A DNA stretch of 55,054 bases, taken from Chthoniobacteraceae bacterium (lineage in GTDB: Bacteria; Verrucomicrobiota; Verrucomicrobiia; Chthoniobacterales; Chthoniobacteraceae). Shown here piece after piece: positions 34,970-44,728 of this stretch. How positions within the stretch are numbered: the first letter of the stretch is position 1; every line of letters starts with the position of its first letter. Under the pieces are notes generated by a model. It saw only the letters and a program-made list of their open reading frames with translations. It ran no database searches and was not told the DNA's origin. Both the position numbers and the translations under genes were made by a program. The stretch spans positions 1 through 55,054 of the forward strand of contig CANJPY010000023.1 in NCBI GenBank assembly GCA_947476255.1, given 5' to 3'.

Positions 34970-36238
34970 ATGGCCGTTACTTCCCAGCCTTTCGAACAGC
35001 CAGACACACTGACTAAAACTCAAGCCGCTCTCCAACACCTCGCTGCTGGAAACTCGGGCGCCTCTGATTTGCTCGGTGAAAAACTGGTCCTTAACATGGG
35101 CCCCTCCCATCCCGCGACCCACGGGGTGTTGAGGTTGGTGCTGGAACTCGACGGCGAGGTCATCACCAAGGCAACTCCAGATGTAGGATACCTGCATCGG
35201 GGCGATGAGAAAATTGCCGAAAACATGACCTACAACCAGTTTGTACCCTACACGGACAGATTGGACTACCTAGCGCCCCTTGCCAACAACGTGGCCTACG
35301 CCATGGCTGTGGAAAAACTCATGGGCTGGGAGCTTCCTCCCCGCGGCCAGGCCATCCGTGTCATCTGCTGCGAGCTCGCCCGCATCTCCTCCCATCTCCT
35401 TGGCTTGGGTGCCTTTGCCATGGACACAGGCGCAATGACCGTCTTTCTGTACACGTTCACGGAGCGCGAGAAAATCTATAACCTGTGCGAGGTCATTTCA
35501 GGAGCAAGGTTCACAACCAGTTATACCCGCATCGGGGGCATGACCCGCGACCTCCAGGAACCCTTCTTCCCGATGGTGCACAAGTTTCTGGACGAGTTCA
35601 TTCCCTCCCTTGATGAGGTGGACAATCTTCTCTCCAGAAACCGTATTTTTGTCGATCGCACCAAAGACGTGGGGGCCATCAGCAAAGAAGACGCCATCTC
35701 CTATGGCCTTACTGGCCCCAACCTGCGCGGTTCAGGTGTTGATCACGACCTCCGCAAGAAACACCCGTACCTTGGCTACGAGAAGTATGACTTCGACGTT
35801 CCCATCGGTTCTGCAGGAGATTGTTACGACCGTTATCTCTGCCGTGTGGAGGAAATGCGCCAGTCGGTGAAAATCCTGCGTCAGGTATTGGACAAGCTGC
35901 CCAAAGGTCCGATCACAGTTTCCGATCCCAAGAACCTGCCCCCTGCCAAGACTGAGGTGATGACCAAGATGGAGGAGTTGATCCACCACTTTATCCTTCA
36001 CACCGAGGGCATCAAAGCCCCTCCCGGAGAGGTTTATTTTGCAGCCGAAAACCCAAAGGGTGAACTCGGTTTTTACATTAACTCGAAAGGCGGTGGTGTC
36101 CCACACCGACTGAAGATACGCGCCCCCTCGTTTGTAAATTTGAGCATTCTACCCAAGATTGTCCCCGGACATCTCATGAGCGACGTCGTCGCGATTCTAG
36201 GCTCCCTCGACTTTGTGATGGGCGAAAGTGACCGCTAA
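34970..36238 (+). CDS. nuoD: NADH-quinone oxidoreductase subunit D
   Basis: NuoD is the 49-kDa-type subunit of complex I that lines the quinone site with NuoB and NuoH. The 422-residue product has a 40-residue N-terminal extension, then LNMGPSHPATHGVLRLVLELDGE, DVGYLHRGDEKIAE, CELARISSHLLGLG and the C-terminal SLDFVMGESDR, close to DxVxGExDR of the family. The ATG at 34970 is used; a GTG at 34895 lies inside the operator palindrome. It is the first gene of the operon here. nuoA, nuoB and nuoC, which normally precede it, are not upstream: the neighbour is a divergent phosphoesterase. Confidence 0.95.
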   Translation: MAVTSQPFEQPDTLTKTQAALQHLAAGNSGASDLLGEKLVLNMGPSHPATHGVLRLVLELDGEVITKATPDVGYLHRGDEKIAENMTYNQFVPYTDRLDYLAPLANNVAYAMAVEKLMGWELPPRGQAIRVICCELARISSHLLGLGAFAMDTGAMTVFLYTFTEREKIYNLCEVISGARFTTSYTRIGGMTRDLQEPFFPMVHKFLDEFIPSLDEVDNLLSRNRIFVDRTKDVGAISKEDAISYGLTGPNLRGSGVDHDLRKKHPYLGYEKYDFDVPIGSAGDCYDRYLCRVEEMRQSVKILRQVLDKLPKGPITVSDPKNLPPAKTEVMTKMEELIHHFILHTEGIKAPPGEVYFAAENPKGELGFYINSKGGGVPHRLKIRAPSFVNLSILPKIVPGHLMSDVVAILGSLDFVMGESDR

Positions 36239-36274
36239 ACCCTTCCTTCAACCCTTTCAGGCTAAAAACATTCA

Positions 36275-36628
36275 ATGAGTTTGAAAAATCTGGCGCTGTT
36301 CGGAGCCATGCCTCTTCTGGGGCTCGCTTCCTGCAAACCAGAGATTTCTCAGGAGAACATTAACGCTGTAAACACCCGGTTCGAAAAACTGGAAAAGACA
36401 GGCAAGAAAAGCCTGTCCCCCAAAGAGGTGGAGTCCATCCTCGGCCAGCCTGACCGGATTGAAAACGCAACGCTTGAACTTGAAACACAAAAGAAGGAAG
36501 TCCCCGTGACCCGTTATTACTACGAGCAAGACGGCAAGACTTTGGAGCTTCACTTCTTCGACAACAAATTAATCAACCGAGTGCCCGGCTGGAATACGCC
36601 GCCGGAGACGGAACCGAAAAAACCATGA
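36275..36628 (+). CDS. Small BamE/SmpA-like lipoprotein inside the nuo operon
   Basis: The 117-residue protein has a lipoprotein signal peptide with lipobox LASC (Cys20), so it should be anchored to the inner or outer membrane facing the periplasm. The mature part contains LSPKEVESILGQPDRIENAT and TRYYYEQDGKTLELHFFDNKLINRV, the helix-then-sheet pattern of the SmpA/OmlA (BamE-like) fold. It starts 36 bases after nuoD, and its TGA overlaps the ATG of nuoEF (ATGA), so it is translated as part of the complex I operon. No such subunit belongs to standard complex I. It could be a passenger or an assembly or anchoring factor. Confidence 0.75.
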   Translation: MSLKNLALFGAMPLLGLASCKPEISQENINAVNTRFEKLEKTGKKSLSPKEVESILGQPDRIENATLELETQKKEVPVTRYYYEQDGKTLELHFFDNKLINRVPGWNTPPETEPKKP

Positions 36629-38652
36629 CCCTTCCCGCCGACCTATTGGCCAAGATTGATGAGGCGATTTCGCATTATCCGGTTTCCAAACGAAGCGCCT
36701 CCCTGCCGTTGCTGCACCTCTGGCAGGAACACTTCGGGTTCGTCTCCGACGAGGCGGTTTCTTGGATAGCGGCACGGCTCGGCCTCCAGCCAATCAATGT
36801 TCTCGAGCTGGTCACCTTTTACCCCATGTTCCGCCGCGAACCTGCGGGCAAAACCCACATCCGCGTCTGCCGCACCCTTTCCTGCCAAATGGCGGGCAGT
36901 TACAAACTCAGGGACGAACTTGCGAAAGCTGCCGGAATCGACATCGCAGCATGGAACGAGCGCATGCAGGGACACGCTCACGGCGACCAAGGCCACGACC
37001 ATTCCCCGCACAAATTAACGGGACACGCCGTCCACAATCCCGGCCACGGCAATCCTGTGGCGGTGAGTCCTGACGGAGCCTGCTCCATCGAATTCGTCGA
37101 GTGTCTCGCCTCGTGCGGCTCCGCTCCGGTGGCGATGATCAACGACCTCTTTCAGGAAAACATCAAACTCGAAGACGCCGCAGCTCTCTGGAAGACCACC
37201 TCTTCGCAGGCCACCCGCGTGCGAGCGACACCCCCGCACCCTCGCGAGCACAGGCTCATTTTCAAAAACATCGACAAGCCCGGCAGGGGCAACGACATCG
37301 AGACCTACATTTCCGAGGGCGGTTACGCTGACCTCAAAAAAGCCCTCGCCACGGCGCCCGAAGTCCTCCTTGAAGAAGTGAAGAAAAGCGGGCTGCGCGG
37401 GAGGGGCGGCGCTGGTTTCCCCTGCGGCACCAAGTGGAGCTTCATCAAACGAGGCGGCCCCAAACCCACCTATCTTGTTTGCAACGCGGACGAATCCGAA
37501 CCGGGCACGTTTAAGGACCGTTACATTATCCACCAAGATCCGCACCAACTGATCGAGGGGATGATCATCTCGTGCTTCACCGTTGGAGCAAGTCTGGCCT
37601 ACCTCTACATCCGAGGTGAATTCCCGGAAGGCGCGGAGATTTTGGAAAAAGCACTCGCAGAAGCGCGTGCCAAAGGCTTCCTCGGCAAAAACATACTCGG
37701 CACCGGCTTTGATCTCGAGCTCTATGTGCACCGCGGTGCCGGCGCTTACATCTGTGGAGAAGAAACGGGCCTCATCGAGTCACTCGAAGGCAAGCGGCCT
37801 TATCCGAGAATCAAGCCCCCTTACTTTCCAGCCGTACTCGGGCTCTACCAGTGCCCCACGATCGTTAACAACGTGGAGACGCTTTGCCATGTGAAGCACA
37901 TCGTACACATGGGTGGGGAAGAATACGCCAAAATTGGCCGCCCCAACAACACGGGCACGCGTATTCTCTGCGTTTCAGGCGACGTCCAAAAGCCTGGTTA
38001 CTATGAAGTTGCCGTTGGCTCAATCACTCTTGGCGAGCTCATCAACGACATCTGCGGCGGGATGAAACCCGGGCGCACCTTCAAAGGAGTCATCCCCGGA
38101 GGAAGCTCCGCGAAGGTCCTGCGTGCGGGAGAAAAATTCAAAATCAAGGACAAGGAAGTGGCTCTTGAAGATCTCCCCATGGATTTTGACTCGCTGGCCG
38201 CCGCCGGCTCCATGGCGGGTTCAGGCGGAGTGATCGTTATGGACGACAGCCGCAACATGGTCGAGATTCTCAACAACATCAACGAGTTCTACGCTCACGA
38301 GTCCTGCGGGCAATGCACCCCCTGCCGCGAAGGCGCGCAGTGGATGAAAAAGATCACCGACCGCATCGTTGCGGGCGGCGGTGTCGCGGAAGATCCGGCG
38401 ACGCTCAAAAATGTGGCAGACAACATCGCTGGAAAAACCATCTGCGCCTTTGGTGAAGCCTGCTCGTGGCCCACGCAAAGTTTCCTCGCGAAGTTCAAAG
38501 AAGAATTCGCGGCCAAATCTACCAAGTCCGTTCCGCCGCCAATGCCGCCAGAATATACGCGCGACGAACTCATCGCCCACGACGTCATCCCCGCCGTTGC
38601 GGCTCCCCGCGGCAACGGACACGAAGTCATGGCGCCAGCAGCAACCCGTTAA
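36625..38652 (+). CDS. nuoEF: NuoE-NuoF fusion with His-rich insert
   Basis: The 675-residue protein joins NuoE (about 1-195) and NuoF (about 210-640), the electron-input part of complex I. The NuoE [2Fe-2S] ligands are C82, C87, C160 and C164. The two pairs are separated by an insert at 117-142 with eight His (GHAHG...GHDH...GHAVH...GHG). The NuoF part has the FMN/NADH segment GRGGAGFPCGTKW, the GEETGLIESLEGKR loop and the [4Fe-4S] motif CGQCTPC near residue 560 with a later Cys in CAFGEACSW. Such fusions are known for related hydrogenase and formate dehydrogenase modules. It is coupled to the upstream lipoprotein gene. Confidence 0.95.
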   Translation: MTLPADLLAKIDEAISHYPVSKRSASLPLLHLWQEHFGFVSDEAVSWIAARLGLQPINVLELVTFYPMFRREPAGKTHIRVCRTLSCQMAGSYKLRDELAKAAGIDIAAWNERMQGHAHGDQGHDHSPHKLTGHAVHNPGHGNPVAVSPDGACSIEFVECLASCGSAPVAMINDLFQENIKLEDAAALWKTTSSQATRVRATPPHPREHRLIFKNIDKPGRGNDIETYISEGGYADLKKALATAPEVLLEEVKKSGLRGRGGAGFPCGTKWSFIKRGGPKPTYLVCNADESEPGTFKDRYIIHQDPHQLIEGMIISCFTVGASLAYLYIRGEFPEGAEILEKALAEARAKGFLGKNILGTGFDLELYVHRGAGAYICGEETGLIESLEGKRPYPRIKPPYFPAVLGLYQCPTIVNNVETLCHVKHIVHMGGEEYAKIGRPNNTGTRILCVSGDVQKPGYYEVAVGSITLGELINDICGGMKPGRTFKGVIPGGSSAKVLRAGEKFKIKDKEVALEDLPMDFDSLAAAGSMAGSGGVIVMDDSRNMVEILNNINEFYAHESCGQCTPCREGAQWMKKITDRIVAGGGVAEDPATLKNVADNIAGKTICAFGEACSWPTQSFLAKFKEEFAAKSTKSVPPPMPPEYTRDELIAHDVIPAVAAPRGNGHEVMAPAATR

Positions 38653-38679
38653 CCCATTTTCTCCGCACACAGCCGCACC

Positions 38680-40320
38680 ATGAGCACTGAAGTACCGCTC
38701 CTCAACGTCCAGATCGACGGCGTGTGGTTGCAGTTCCCAAAAGGGACCAAGGTGATTGACGCCTGCCAGCAAGCAGGCAAGTTCATCCCCCGCTACTGCT
38801 ACCATCCCAAACTGTCCATCCCAGGCAATTGCCGTATGTGCCTGATTGAAATGGGCATGCCTAAAATGACTCCGGACCGCAAGCCGGTTCTGGGACCCGA
38901 TGGCAAACCCGAGATCGGATGGATCCCGAGGCCTCAAATCTCCTGCGCGCAAGACGTTGCGGAAGGCATGGGCGTGCGTACAGATTCACCGATGGTGAAA
39001 GAATGCCGCCAGGGTGTGATGGAGTTTCTACTCATCAACCACCCCCTCGACTGCCCCATTTGTGACCAAGCCGGTGAGTGCAGACTTCAGGAATTTTCGG
39101 TCGAATACGGCAACGCACACTCCCGCTTTTTAGAGCGCAAAGTTAAGAAGCCGAAGAACGTTGAACTCGGACCACGCGTGACCTTGGATGCCGAACGTTG
39201 CGTTCTCTGTTCACGCTGCATCCGGTTCATGAAGGAAGTCGCGAATGACGACGTCCTTGGCTTCGTAGACCGCGGCGGTTTCTCCACAATCGCCTGCCAT
39301 CCGGACAAAACGCTTGAGAGCAACTACTCTCTGAACACGGTGGATATTTGTCCCGTGGGTGCGCTGACCTCCACGGATTTCCGCTTCAAAATGCGGGTCT
39401 GGTTTTTGAAAGAAACCAAGTCCATCGACGTCAACGACGGACTCGGGTGCAATATTCTTATCGGCAGTCGCGAAGGTCAGATTTACAGAATCACCCCCCG
39501 CGAAAACAACGACGTCAACGGCAACTGGATTCCAGACTCTCACAGACTCAATTTCAAATATCTCCGGGCTGAAGAGCGTTTGCTGCAACCCACGGTCGAG
39601 GGCAAGCAAACATCTTGGTCCGATGCGGTCTCCGCAGCTGTCACAAAACTGAAATCAGCAGGGAAGCTCGCACTGGTCGCCTCTGCGCGTCTCACCAACG
39701 AAGAGCTTTACCTCGCTAAACGTCTGGCCACCGCGCTAAACGTAACCATCCAAGACGTACTTCCGCGGACAGGAGAACCCGACGGCATCTTAATACCCGC
39801 CGACCGCAATCCGAACACCTCGGGCGCGCGCCTGCTCGGTGCTACGGGAGAGACTCCGGGCGCTCGTTTGAAGGACATCCTCGCCGGCGTCCGAAACGGT
39901 TCCATCACCGGAATCCTCTGCCTGGGAGAAGACCTCTTGGACTGCGGCTTTACCCACGACGACCTCGCCAAACTGAAAGTCATCGTTGTCACGTCGATTC
40001 TCGCAAACCCAACCACTGCCGCAGCCCACGTTGCGCTGCCAGGAGCTGGTTTCGCTGAAAAAAGAGGGTCCATGATTAACATCCGGGGGCGCCTTCAGCG
40101 GCTGAATAAAGCGGTTGAACCACTGGGAGAAGCCCGCGACGACTGGGAGATTCTCACCGACCTTCTCGCCGCGGCAGGTTGCGTTCATTCGTTGCATTCC
40201 ATTGAGGATGTCTTCAGGGCCATGTCACAGGACGTCCCTGAGTTTGCCGGCTTGAATCTCGGTAAGATTGGGGATCTCGGTCTCCAGCTTCTCAACAAGC
40301 CTGAAACCGTAACTGCCTAA
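38680..40320 (+). CDS. nuoG: NADH-quinone oxidoreductase subunit G
   Basis: NuoG holds several iron-sulfur clusters that carry electrons from NuoF to NuoI. The 546-residue protein has the [2Fe-2S] set (YCYHPKLSIPGNCRMC), the HPLDCPICDQAGEC segment, and [4Fe-4S] ligands CVLCSRC and ICPVGAL. The remaining part is a shortened molybdopterin-oxidoreductase-like domain without a cofactor site, ending near KPETVTA. At 546 residues it is much shorter than the 900-residue enterobacterial NuoG, but that is common outside Proteobacteria. It follows nuoEF by 27 bases. Confidence 0.94.
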   Translation: MSTEVPLLNVQIDGVWLQFPKGTKVIDACQQAGKFIPRYCYHPKLSIPGNCRMCLIEMGMPKMTPDRKPVLGPDGKPEIGWIPRPQISCAQDVAEGMGVRTDSPMVKECRQGVMEFLLINHPLDCPICDQAGECRLQEFSVEYGNAHSRFLERKVKKPKNVELGPRVTLDAERCVLCSRCIRFMKEVANDDVLGFVDRGGFSTIACHPDKTLESNYSLNTVDICPVGALTSTDFRFKMRVWFLKETKSIDVNDGLGCNILIGSREGQIYRITPRENNDVNGNWIPDSHRLNFKYLRAEERLLQPTVEGKQTSWSDAVSAAVTKLKSAGKLALVASARLTNEELYLAKRLATALNVTIQDVLPRTGEPDGILIPADRNPNTSGARLLGATGETPGARLKDILAGVRNGSITGILCLGEDLLDCGFTHDDLAKLKVIVVTSILANPTTAAAHVALPGAGFAEKRGSMINIRGRLQRLNKAVEPLGEARDDWEILTDLLAAAGCVHSLHSIEDVFRAMSQDVPEFAGLNLGKIGDLGLQLLNKPETVTA

Positions 40321-40330
40321 TTCACACACC

Positions 40331-41476
40331 ATGGATTTCCTCAATGACATTCCCTGGATGCTGATCGCGGCTTCCATCGCCAAGACGCTCTTCCTTATTT
40401 TCGGAGTCGTGCTGCCCATCGTCTCATACACGGTCTACGCCGAACGCCGCGTTAGTGCATTGATTCAAGACCGTCTCGGTCCCAACCGCACGGGCTTTCC
40501 CATCTCCCTCTTCGGGTTCGAAAAAGATCTGCAACTTTTTCTTGGAGGACTCGGCCAGCCGATTGCCGATGCTGTGAAATTCCTGCTCAAAGAGGAATTT
40601 ACGCCTGCGCACGTTAATAAGTTCTACTTCTGGCTCGCCCCCGTGCTCGCAATGGTGCCTGCGCTCTCGACGTTGGCTGTGCTGCCGTTTGGCAACTATC
40701 TCTTTGGGCAGAAAATGGTCGTAGCGGACGTCAATGTGGGCATCCTCTATGTTTTTGCGATCGCCTCGATTGGAGTCTACGGCATCGTGCTTGCTGGTTG
40801 GTCCTCGAATTCAAAATACCCCTTCCTTGGCAGTATCAGAGCGTCATCCCAGATGATCAGCTATGAACTTTCCCTCGGTTTGAGCGCCGTACCGGTTCTG
40901 TTGATTATCGGCAACCTCAACCTGTCTCAGGCCATCCAATACCAGATCGAAAATGGCTGGCTGCTTCTTCCATTCACCGATGGCAACCTCACCTTGCGAG
41001 AGCTGCTGCTCTGGATTCCTGTGTTGATCTCCTTCATCATCTTCACCATCTCGATGTTCGCAGAGACGAACCGCCTTCCCTTCGATTTGCCAGAATCGGA
41101 AACCGAACTCGTAGCAGGATATCACACGGAATATTCGGCAATGAAGTTCGCCCTGTTCTTCCTCGGTGAATACGCAGCGATGATAGCCGGTTCTTCCGTC
41201 ATAGTCGTACTTTTCCTCGGCGGTTGGCACATACCCTTCCTGCCCATCAACACCCTTGAGTCTTCTACAACTCCGGCTGGAATTGCCCTCGGGTTTCTGC
41301 ACATTACCGCCTTTTTTGCGAAGGTGGTCGGCATCCTGCTTTTTTTCATTTGGGTCCGTTGGACACTGCCACGCTTCCGCTTTGACCAACTCATGAAGCT
41401 CGGTTGGCTTTACCTGTTTGAAATAGCGCTCGTTAACATTTTCATCACCGCCGCAATTTTGGCGCTGGTCAAGTAA
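40331..41476 (+). CDS. nuoH: NADH-quinone oxidoreductase subunit H
   Basis: NuoH is the membrane subunit that links the quinone chamber to the proton-pumping arm. The 381-residue protein has eight to nine hydrophobic spans, the GPNRTG segment near the N-terminus, a QPIADAVKFLLKEEFTPA amphipathic loop, and the conserved AETNRLPFDLPESETELVAGYHTEYSAMKFALFFLGEY loop rich in Glu. It lies 10 bases after nuoG. Confidence 0.95.
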   Translation: MDFLNDIPWMLIAASIAKTLFLIFGVVLPIVSYTVYAERRVSALIQDRLGPNRTGFPISLFGFEKDLQLFLGGLGQPIADAVKFLLKEEFTPAHVNKFYFWLAPVLAMVPALSTLAVLPFGNYLFGQKMVVADVNVGILYVFAIASIGVYGIVLAGWSSNSKYPFLGSIRASSQMISYELSLGLSAVPVLLIIGNLNLSQAIQYQIENGWLLLPFTDGNLTLRELLLWIPVLISFIIFTISMFAETNRLPFDLPESETELVAGYHTEYSAMKFALFFLGEYAAMIAGSSVIVVLFLGGWHIPFLPINTLESSTTPAGIALGFLHITAFFAKVVGILLFFIWVRWTLPRFRFDQLMKLGWLYLFEIALVNIFITAAILALVK

Positions 41477-41496
41477 CTCCCAAACTTCTCACGACC

Positions 41497-42027
41497 ATGG
41501 CATACACAGTCCGTCGGCCGAACCTCACCTTCTGGGAGAAGCTCTATCTCCCCAATATTGTGGCGGGCCTCGCCATCACCTTCAACCATCTCAAAAAGAT
41601 GCTCAAAGGTGAGACCAAGGTCGTCATGCAATACCCCGAGGAAAAGTGGGACGCCCAACTGCCCGAATACTACCGCGGAGCGCCCACGCTCGTGACCGAT
41701 GAGCACGGCCGTGAGCGCTGCGTCTCCTGCCAGCTTTGCGAATTCATCTGCCCTCCGCGAGCCATCAAAATCACGCCAGGTTCACTTCCCACGGATAGCA
41801 AATTCGCGAAGGTGGAGAAGGCTCCGCAGGCCTTCGACATCGACATGTCCCGCTGCATTTATTGCGGCCTCTGCGAAGAGGTTTGTCCCGAGCAGGCCAT
41901 CTATCTGCGCAAAGACTATGCGGTCACTGGCGAAAGCCGTGCCGATATGGTGCATCACAAAGCGAAACTGTATGAACTCGGAGGCAGTATGCCAGGCCTT
42001 GTTCACAAATGGAACCCCGACAAGTAA
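41497..42027 (+). CDS. nuoI: NADH-quinone oxidoreductase subunit I
   Basis: NuoI carries two [4Fe-4S] clusters between NuoG and NuoB. The 176-residue protein shows two ferredoxin motifs, CVSCQLCEFICP and CIYCGLCEEVCP, each with the C-x2-C-x2-C-x3-CP spacing, joined by PRAIKITPG and EQAIYLRKDYA. The N-terminal helix lies along the membrane. It follows nuoH by 20 bases. Confidence 0.95.
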   Translation: MAYTVRRPNLTFWEKLYLPNIVAGLAITFNHLKKMLKGETKVVMQYPEEKWDAQLPEYYRGAPTLVTDEHGRERCVSCQLCEFICPPRAIKITPGSLPTDSKFAKVEKAPQAFDIDMSRCIYCGLCEEVCPEQAIYLRKDYAVTGESRADMVHHKAKLYELGGSMPGLVHKWNPDK

Positions 42028-42045
42028 CCTGCACCCTTTCTCTGC

Positions 42046-42549
42046 ATGTCACCCATTTTATTCTGGGCCTTCAGTGCTCTCATGCTTGCCTTCGGCGTTT
42101 CGGTCATTTTGAACCGCGACCCCGTGGCCAGTGCCCTGAGTCTGGTAGCCTCCTTTCTTTGTCTAGCCGCTCTCTTCGTCGGCCTTGACGCTTTCTTCAT
42201 CGGAGTCATCCAGGTCCTCGTCTACGCAGGAGCCGTCATGGTGCTGTTCCTGTTCATCATCATGCTGCTGGACCTCAAGGCGGAAAAACGCCGGAGCTTT
42301 AACAAATTTGCACTTCTAGGAGGCGCCGCCGTTACAGCGCTCTTCGTGGCAGGCCTGCTCAAGGTGATTTCGGCCTTCCCTGCCGGCGCTAAACCATTTC
42401 CCGCCCTCGGGGTGGCGAGCGTCGACGACGTCCGCCAGGTTGGACTCGCCATCTTTACCCGCTTCAACCTTCCCTTCCAAACGGTAGGTGTTTTGGTTTT
42501 AGTGGCTTCCATTGGAGTCATTGTTCTCTCCAGACGCCAACTCAAATAA
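42046..42549 (+). CDS. nuoJ: NADH-quinone oxidoreductase subunit J
   Basis: NuoJ is a small membrane subunit of complex I. The 167-residue protein has five hydrophobic spans, including the conserved pi-bulge helix VLVYAGAVMVLFLFIIMLLDL, and a final span VGVLVLVASIGVIVLSRR. It follows nuoI by 18 bases and precedes nuoK by 12. Confidence 0.93.
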   Translation: MSPILFWAFSALMLAFGVSVILNRDPVASALSLVASFLCLAALFVGLDAFFIGVIQVLVYAGAVMVLFLFIIMLLDLKAEKRRSFNKFALLGGAAVTALFVAGLLKVISAFPAGAKPFPALGVASVDDVRQVGLAIFTRFNLPFQTVGVLVLVASIGVIVLSRRQLK

Positions 42550-42561
42550 CCTGCGACGCCC

Positions 42562-42888
42562 GTGAATCCGCTCACTCTTAATCACTACCTGCTCGCAAGC
42601 GGCCTGCTTTTCTCGCTGGGCTTTGCTGGCGTCATGTTGCGCCGCAACATCATCACTATTTTCATGTGCCTTGAACTCATGCTCAACGCCGCGAACCTCT
42701 CGCTCGTTGCATTCTCCCGCTTTCACGTGGGCGCCGACGGGTTGCCCAACTACAACGCACAGGTGCTTGTGTTTTTTATCATCACCGTGGCGGCCGCAGA
42801 AGTTGCGGTGGGCCTGGCGATCATTGTTGCACTTTATCGTGCGCGTCAAACCACACATGTGGAGGACATCCAGTCCTTGAAATTCTAA
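42562..42888 (+). CDS. nuoK: NADH-quinone oxidoreductase subunit K
   Basis: NuoK is a three-span membrane subunit of complex I. The 108-residue protein has the conserved [22 protein letters not shown] with the membrane Glu that is needed for proton transfer, and then [24 protein letters not shown] with the second Glu. It starts at a GTG. Length is normal for the family. Confidence 0.94.
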   Translation: MNPLTLNHYLLASGLLFSLGFAGVMLRRNIITIFMCLELMLNAANLSLVAFSRFHVGADGLPNYNAQVLVFFIITVAAAEVAVGLAIIVALYRARQTTHVEDIQSLKF

Positions 42889-42903
42889 CCGGTACGACTG
42901 TTC

Positions 42904-44712
42904 ATGGAAACCTCCTTGCCCTGGATCATCCTGCTCAGCCCGCTGGCGAGCGCTGTTTTGATTCTCCTTTTCGCCCACCGCTCGAAGCCTCTGAGCGTAC
43001 TGCTGTCCTTGACTGCTGTCTTCGCCGCGTTTGGATCGACGCTCCTGCTTTTCTCAAGCCACTCCGTTGTACAAACATCTGCGACTTGGATCGACCTCGG
43101 TCCCGCACTGCACCTCACCATCGGCCTCAAAATCGACGCCCTAACGCGGGTGATGCTGCTGGTTGTAACGGGAATCGGAGCGCTCGTTCACGTCTACTCC
43201 ACCGTCTATATGGCTGAAGACGATGGCAAGGCACGCTTCTTCGGTTCGCTTTCGCTTTTCATGTTCTCGATGCTCGGGATCGTCCTTGCTGACAATCTGG
43301 CCATGATGTTCATCTTCTGGGAACTCGTCGGCGTCAGCAGCTTCCTGCTCATCGGCCACTGGTTCACCAAACCTTCCGCTGCAAAGGCCGCGAATAAAGC
43401 ATTTCTCGCCAACCGCGTCGGTGACTTTGGCTTCATGAGCGGAATCCTCCTCGTTTGGGCCGCAACTGGCTCCGTTGAGTTCGCTGGAATTCAGGAGAAC
43501 CTCGCAAAACTCACCGTCAATCCCTCCCTGCTGACTCTCGCGGGACTCTGCCTATTCTGCGGCGCCGTTGGAAAATCGGCACAAGTCCCGCTTCACGTTT
43601 GGCTGCCCGACGCCATGGAGGGGCCGACGCCAGTCTCTGCATTAATCCACGCCGCAACAATGGTCGCTGCCGGTGTCTACATGCTGGCCCGGATCTTCTT
43701 CATCTTGGAGCCTTCTCCAGTGGCCCTTGGCGTGATTGCCGCGGTCGGCGCCGTCACTGCCGTGCTGGCTGCTCTCATGGCCACCCAGCAGGATGACATC
43801 AAACGGATCCTTGCCTACTCCACCCTCTCACAACTCGGCCTCATGGTCGCGGGCATAGGTGTGGGCGCGTGGGGCGCGTCCATGTTCCACCTCTTTACCC
43901 ATGCCTTTTTCAAGGCTCTCCTCTTTCTCGGTTCCGGGGCCGTCATTCATGCGCTTCACCACGAACAGAACATCTGGAAAATGGGAGGCCTCCGCAGGAC
44001 CATGCCGAAGACGTTTATCACATTCGTGATCGGCACGCTTGCGCTCACAGGCACGCCCGGTCTCGCAGGCTTCTTCTCAAAGGATGCCATTCTTCTGGCG
44101 GCATGGCACAAGAGCGCATTCATCTTTGGCGCTGCACTGTTCACCTCTCTTCTGACGGCATATTATATGACCCGACTGGTTGTCGTCGCATTCTTCGGCG
44201 AAGCATGGACTCCCAATGCAAAGCATGGCCACGACTGCCCACCTGCGATGACGGTGCCCCTCATGATTCTCGCGGTTCTTTCGGTCATTTCCGGCTATAA
44301 ATTCTTTGCCGGCTCCATTTTCGGAGAGGAACTTTTTCACTCCGTCCATGCGGCAGAACACGTCAGTCTCGTACCGATACTCGCCGTCAGTGTATTCAGC
44401 ATCGGCACCGCGGGAGCTTGGTTTCTTTATAACGGACGCAGCAAAGACCCTGTGAAGATTCCACTTTTCAGAAACAAGTTTTACATCGACGAGCTTTACG
44501 CCTCCCTGATTGCCGGCACTCAGGACCTGCTCGCTTCCTTCAGCAGTTGGTTCGATCACTTCATTTTGGACGGCGTCATTGTGCGCGGCATCAGTGGCCT
44601 CACGTGGGGTGTTGGCTATACTCTTCGCCTCTTACAATTCAGCAACCTGCAGGGATACGCATTCCTATTTGGAACTGGCGTAGTGATCCTGTTTTACATG
44701 CTCATCAAATAA
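42904..44712 (+). CDS. nuoL: NADH-quinone oxidoreductase subunit L
   Basis: NuoL is the largest antiporter-like subunit of complex I, at the far end of the membrane arm. The 602-residue protein has a typical antiporter core, with FWELVGVSSFLLIGHW, the HVWLPDAMEGPTPVSALIHAATMVAAGVYML helix and the FHLFTHAFFKALLFLGSGAVIHA Lys helix. It ends in the long lateral helix followed by a final span (YAFLFGTGVVILFYMLI). It starts 15 bases after nuoK. Confidence 0.95.
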   Translation: METSLPWIILLSPLASAVLILLFAHRSKPLSVLLSLTAVFAAFGSTLLLFSSHSVVQTSATWIDLGPALHLTIGLKIDALTRVMLLVVTGIGALVHVYSTVYMAEDDGKARFFGSLSLFMFSMLGIVLADNLAMMFIFWELVGVSSFLLIGHWFTKPSAAKAANKAFLANRVGDFGFMSGILLVWAATGSVEFAGIQENLAKLTVNPSLLTLAGLCLFCGAVGKSAQVPLHVWLPDAMEGPTPVSALIHAATMVAAGVYMLARIFFILEPSPVALGVIAAVGAVTAVLAALMATQQDDIKRILAYSTLSQLGLMVAGIGVGAWGASMFHLFTHAFFKALLFLGSGAVIHALHHEQNIWKMGGLRRTMPKTFITFVIGTLALTGTPGLAGFFSKDAILLAAWHKSAFIFGAALFTSLLTAYYMTRLVVVAFFGEAWTPNAKHGHDCPPAMTVPLMILAVLSVISGYKFFAGSIFGEELFHSVHAAEHVSLVPILAVSVFSIGTAGAWFLYNGRSKDPVKIPLFRNKFYIDELYASLIAGTQDLLASFSSWFDHFILDGVIVRGISGLTWGVGYTLRLLQFSNLQGYAFLFGTGVVILFYMLIK

Positions 44713-44728
44713 CTGGGGAATCGACACA

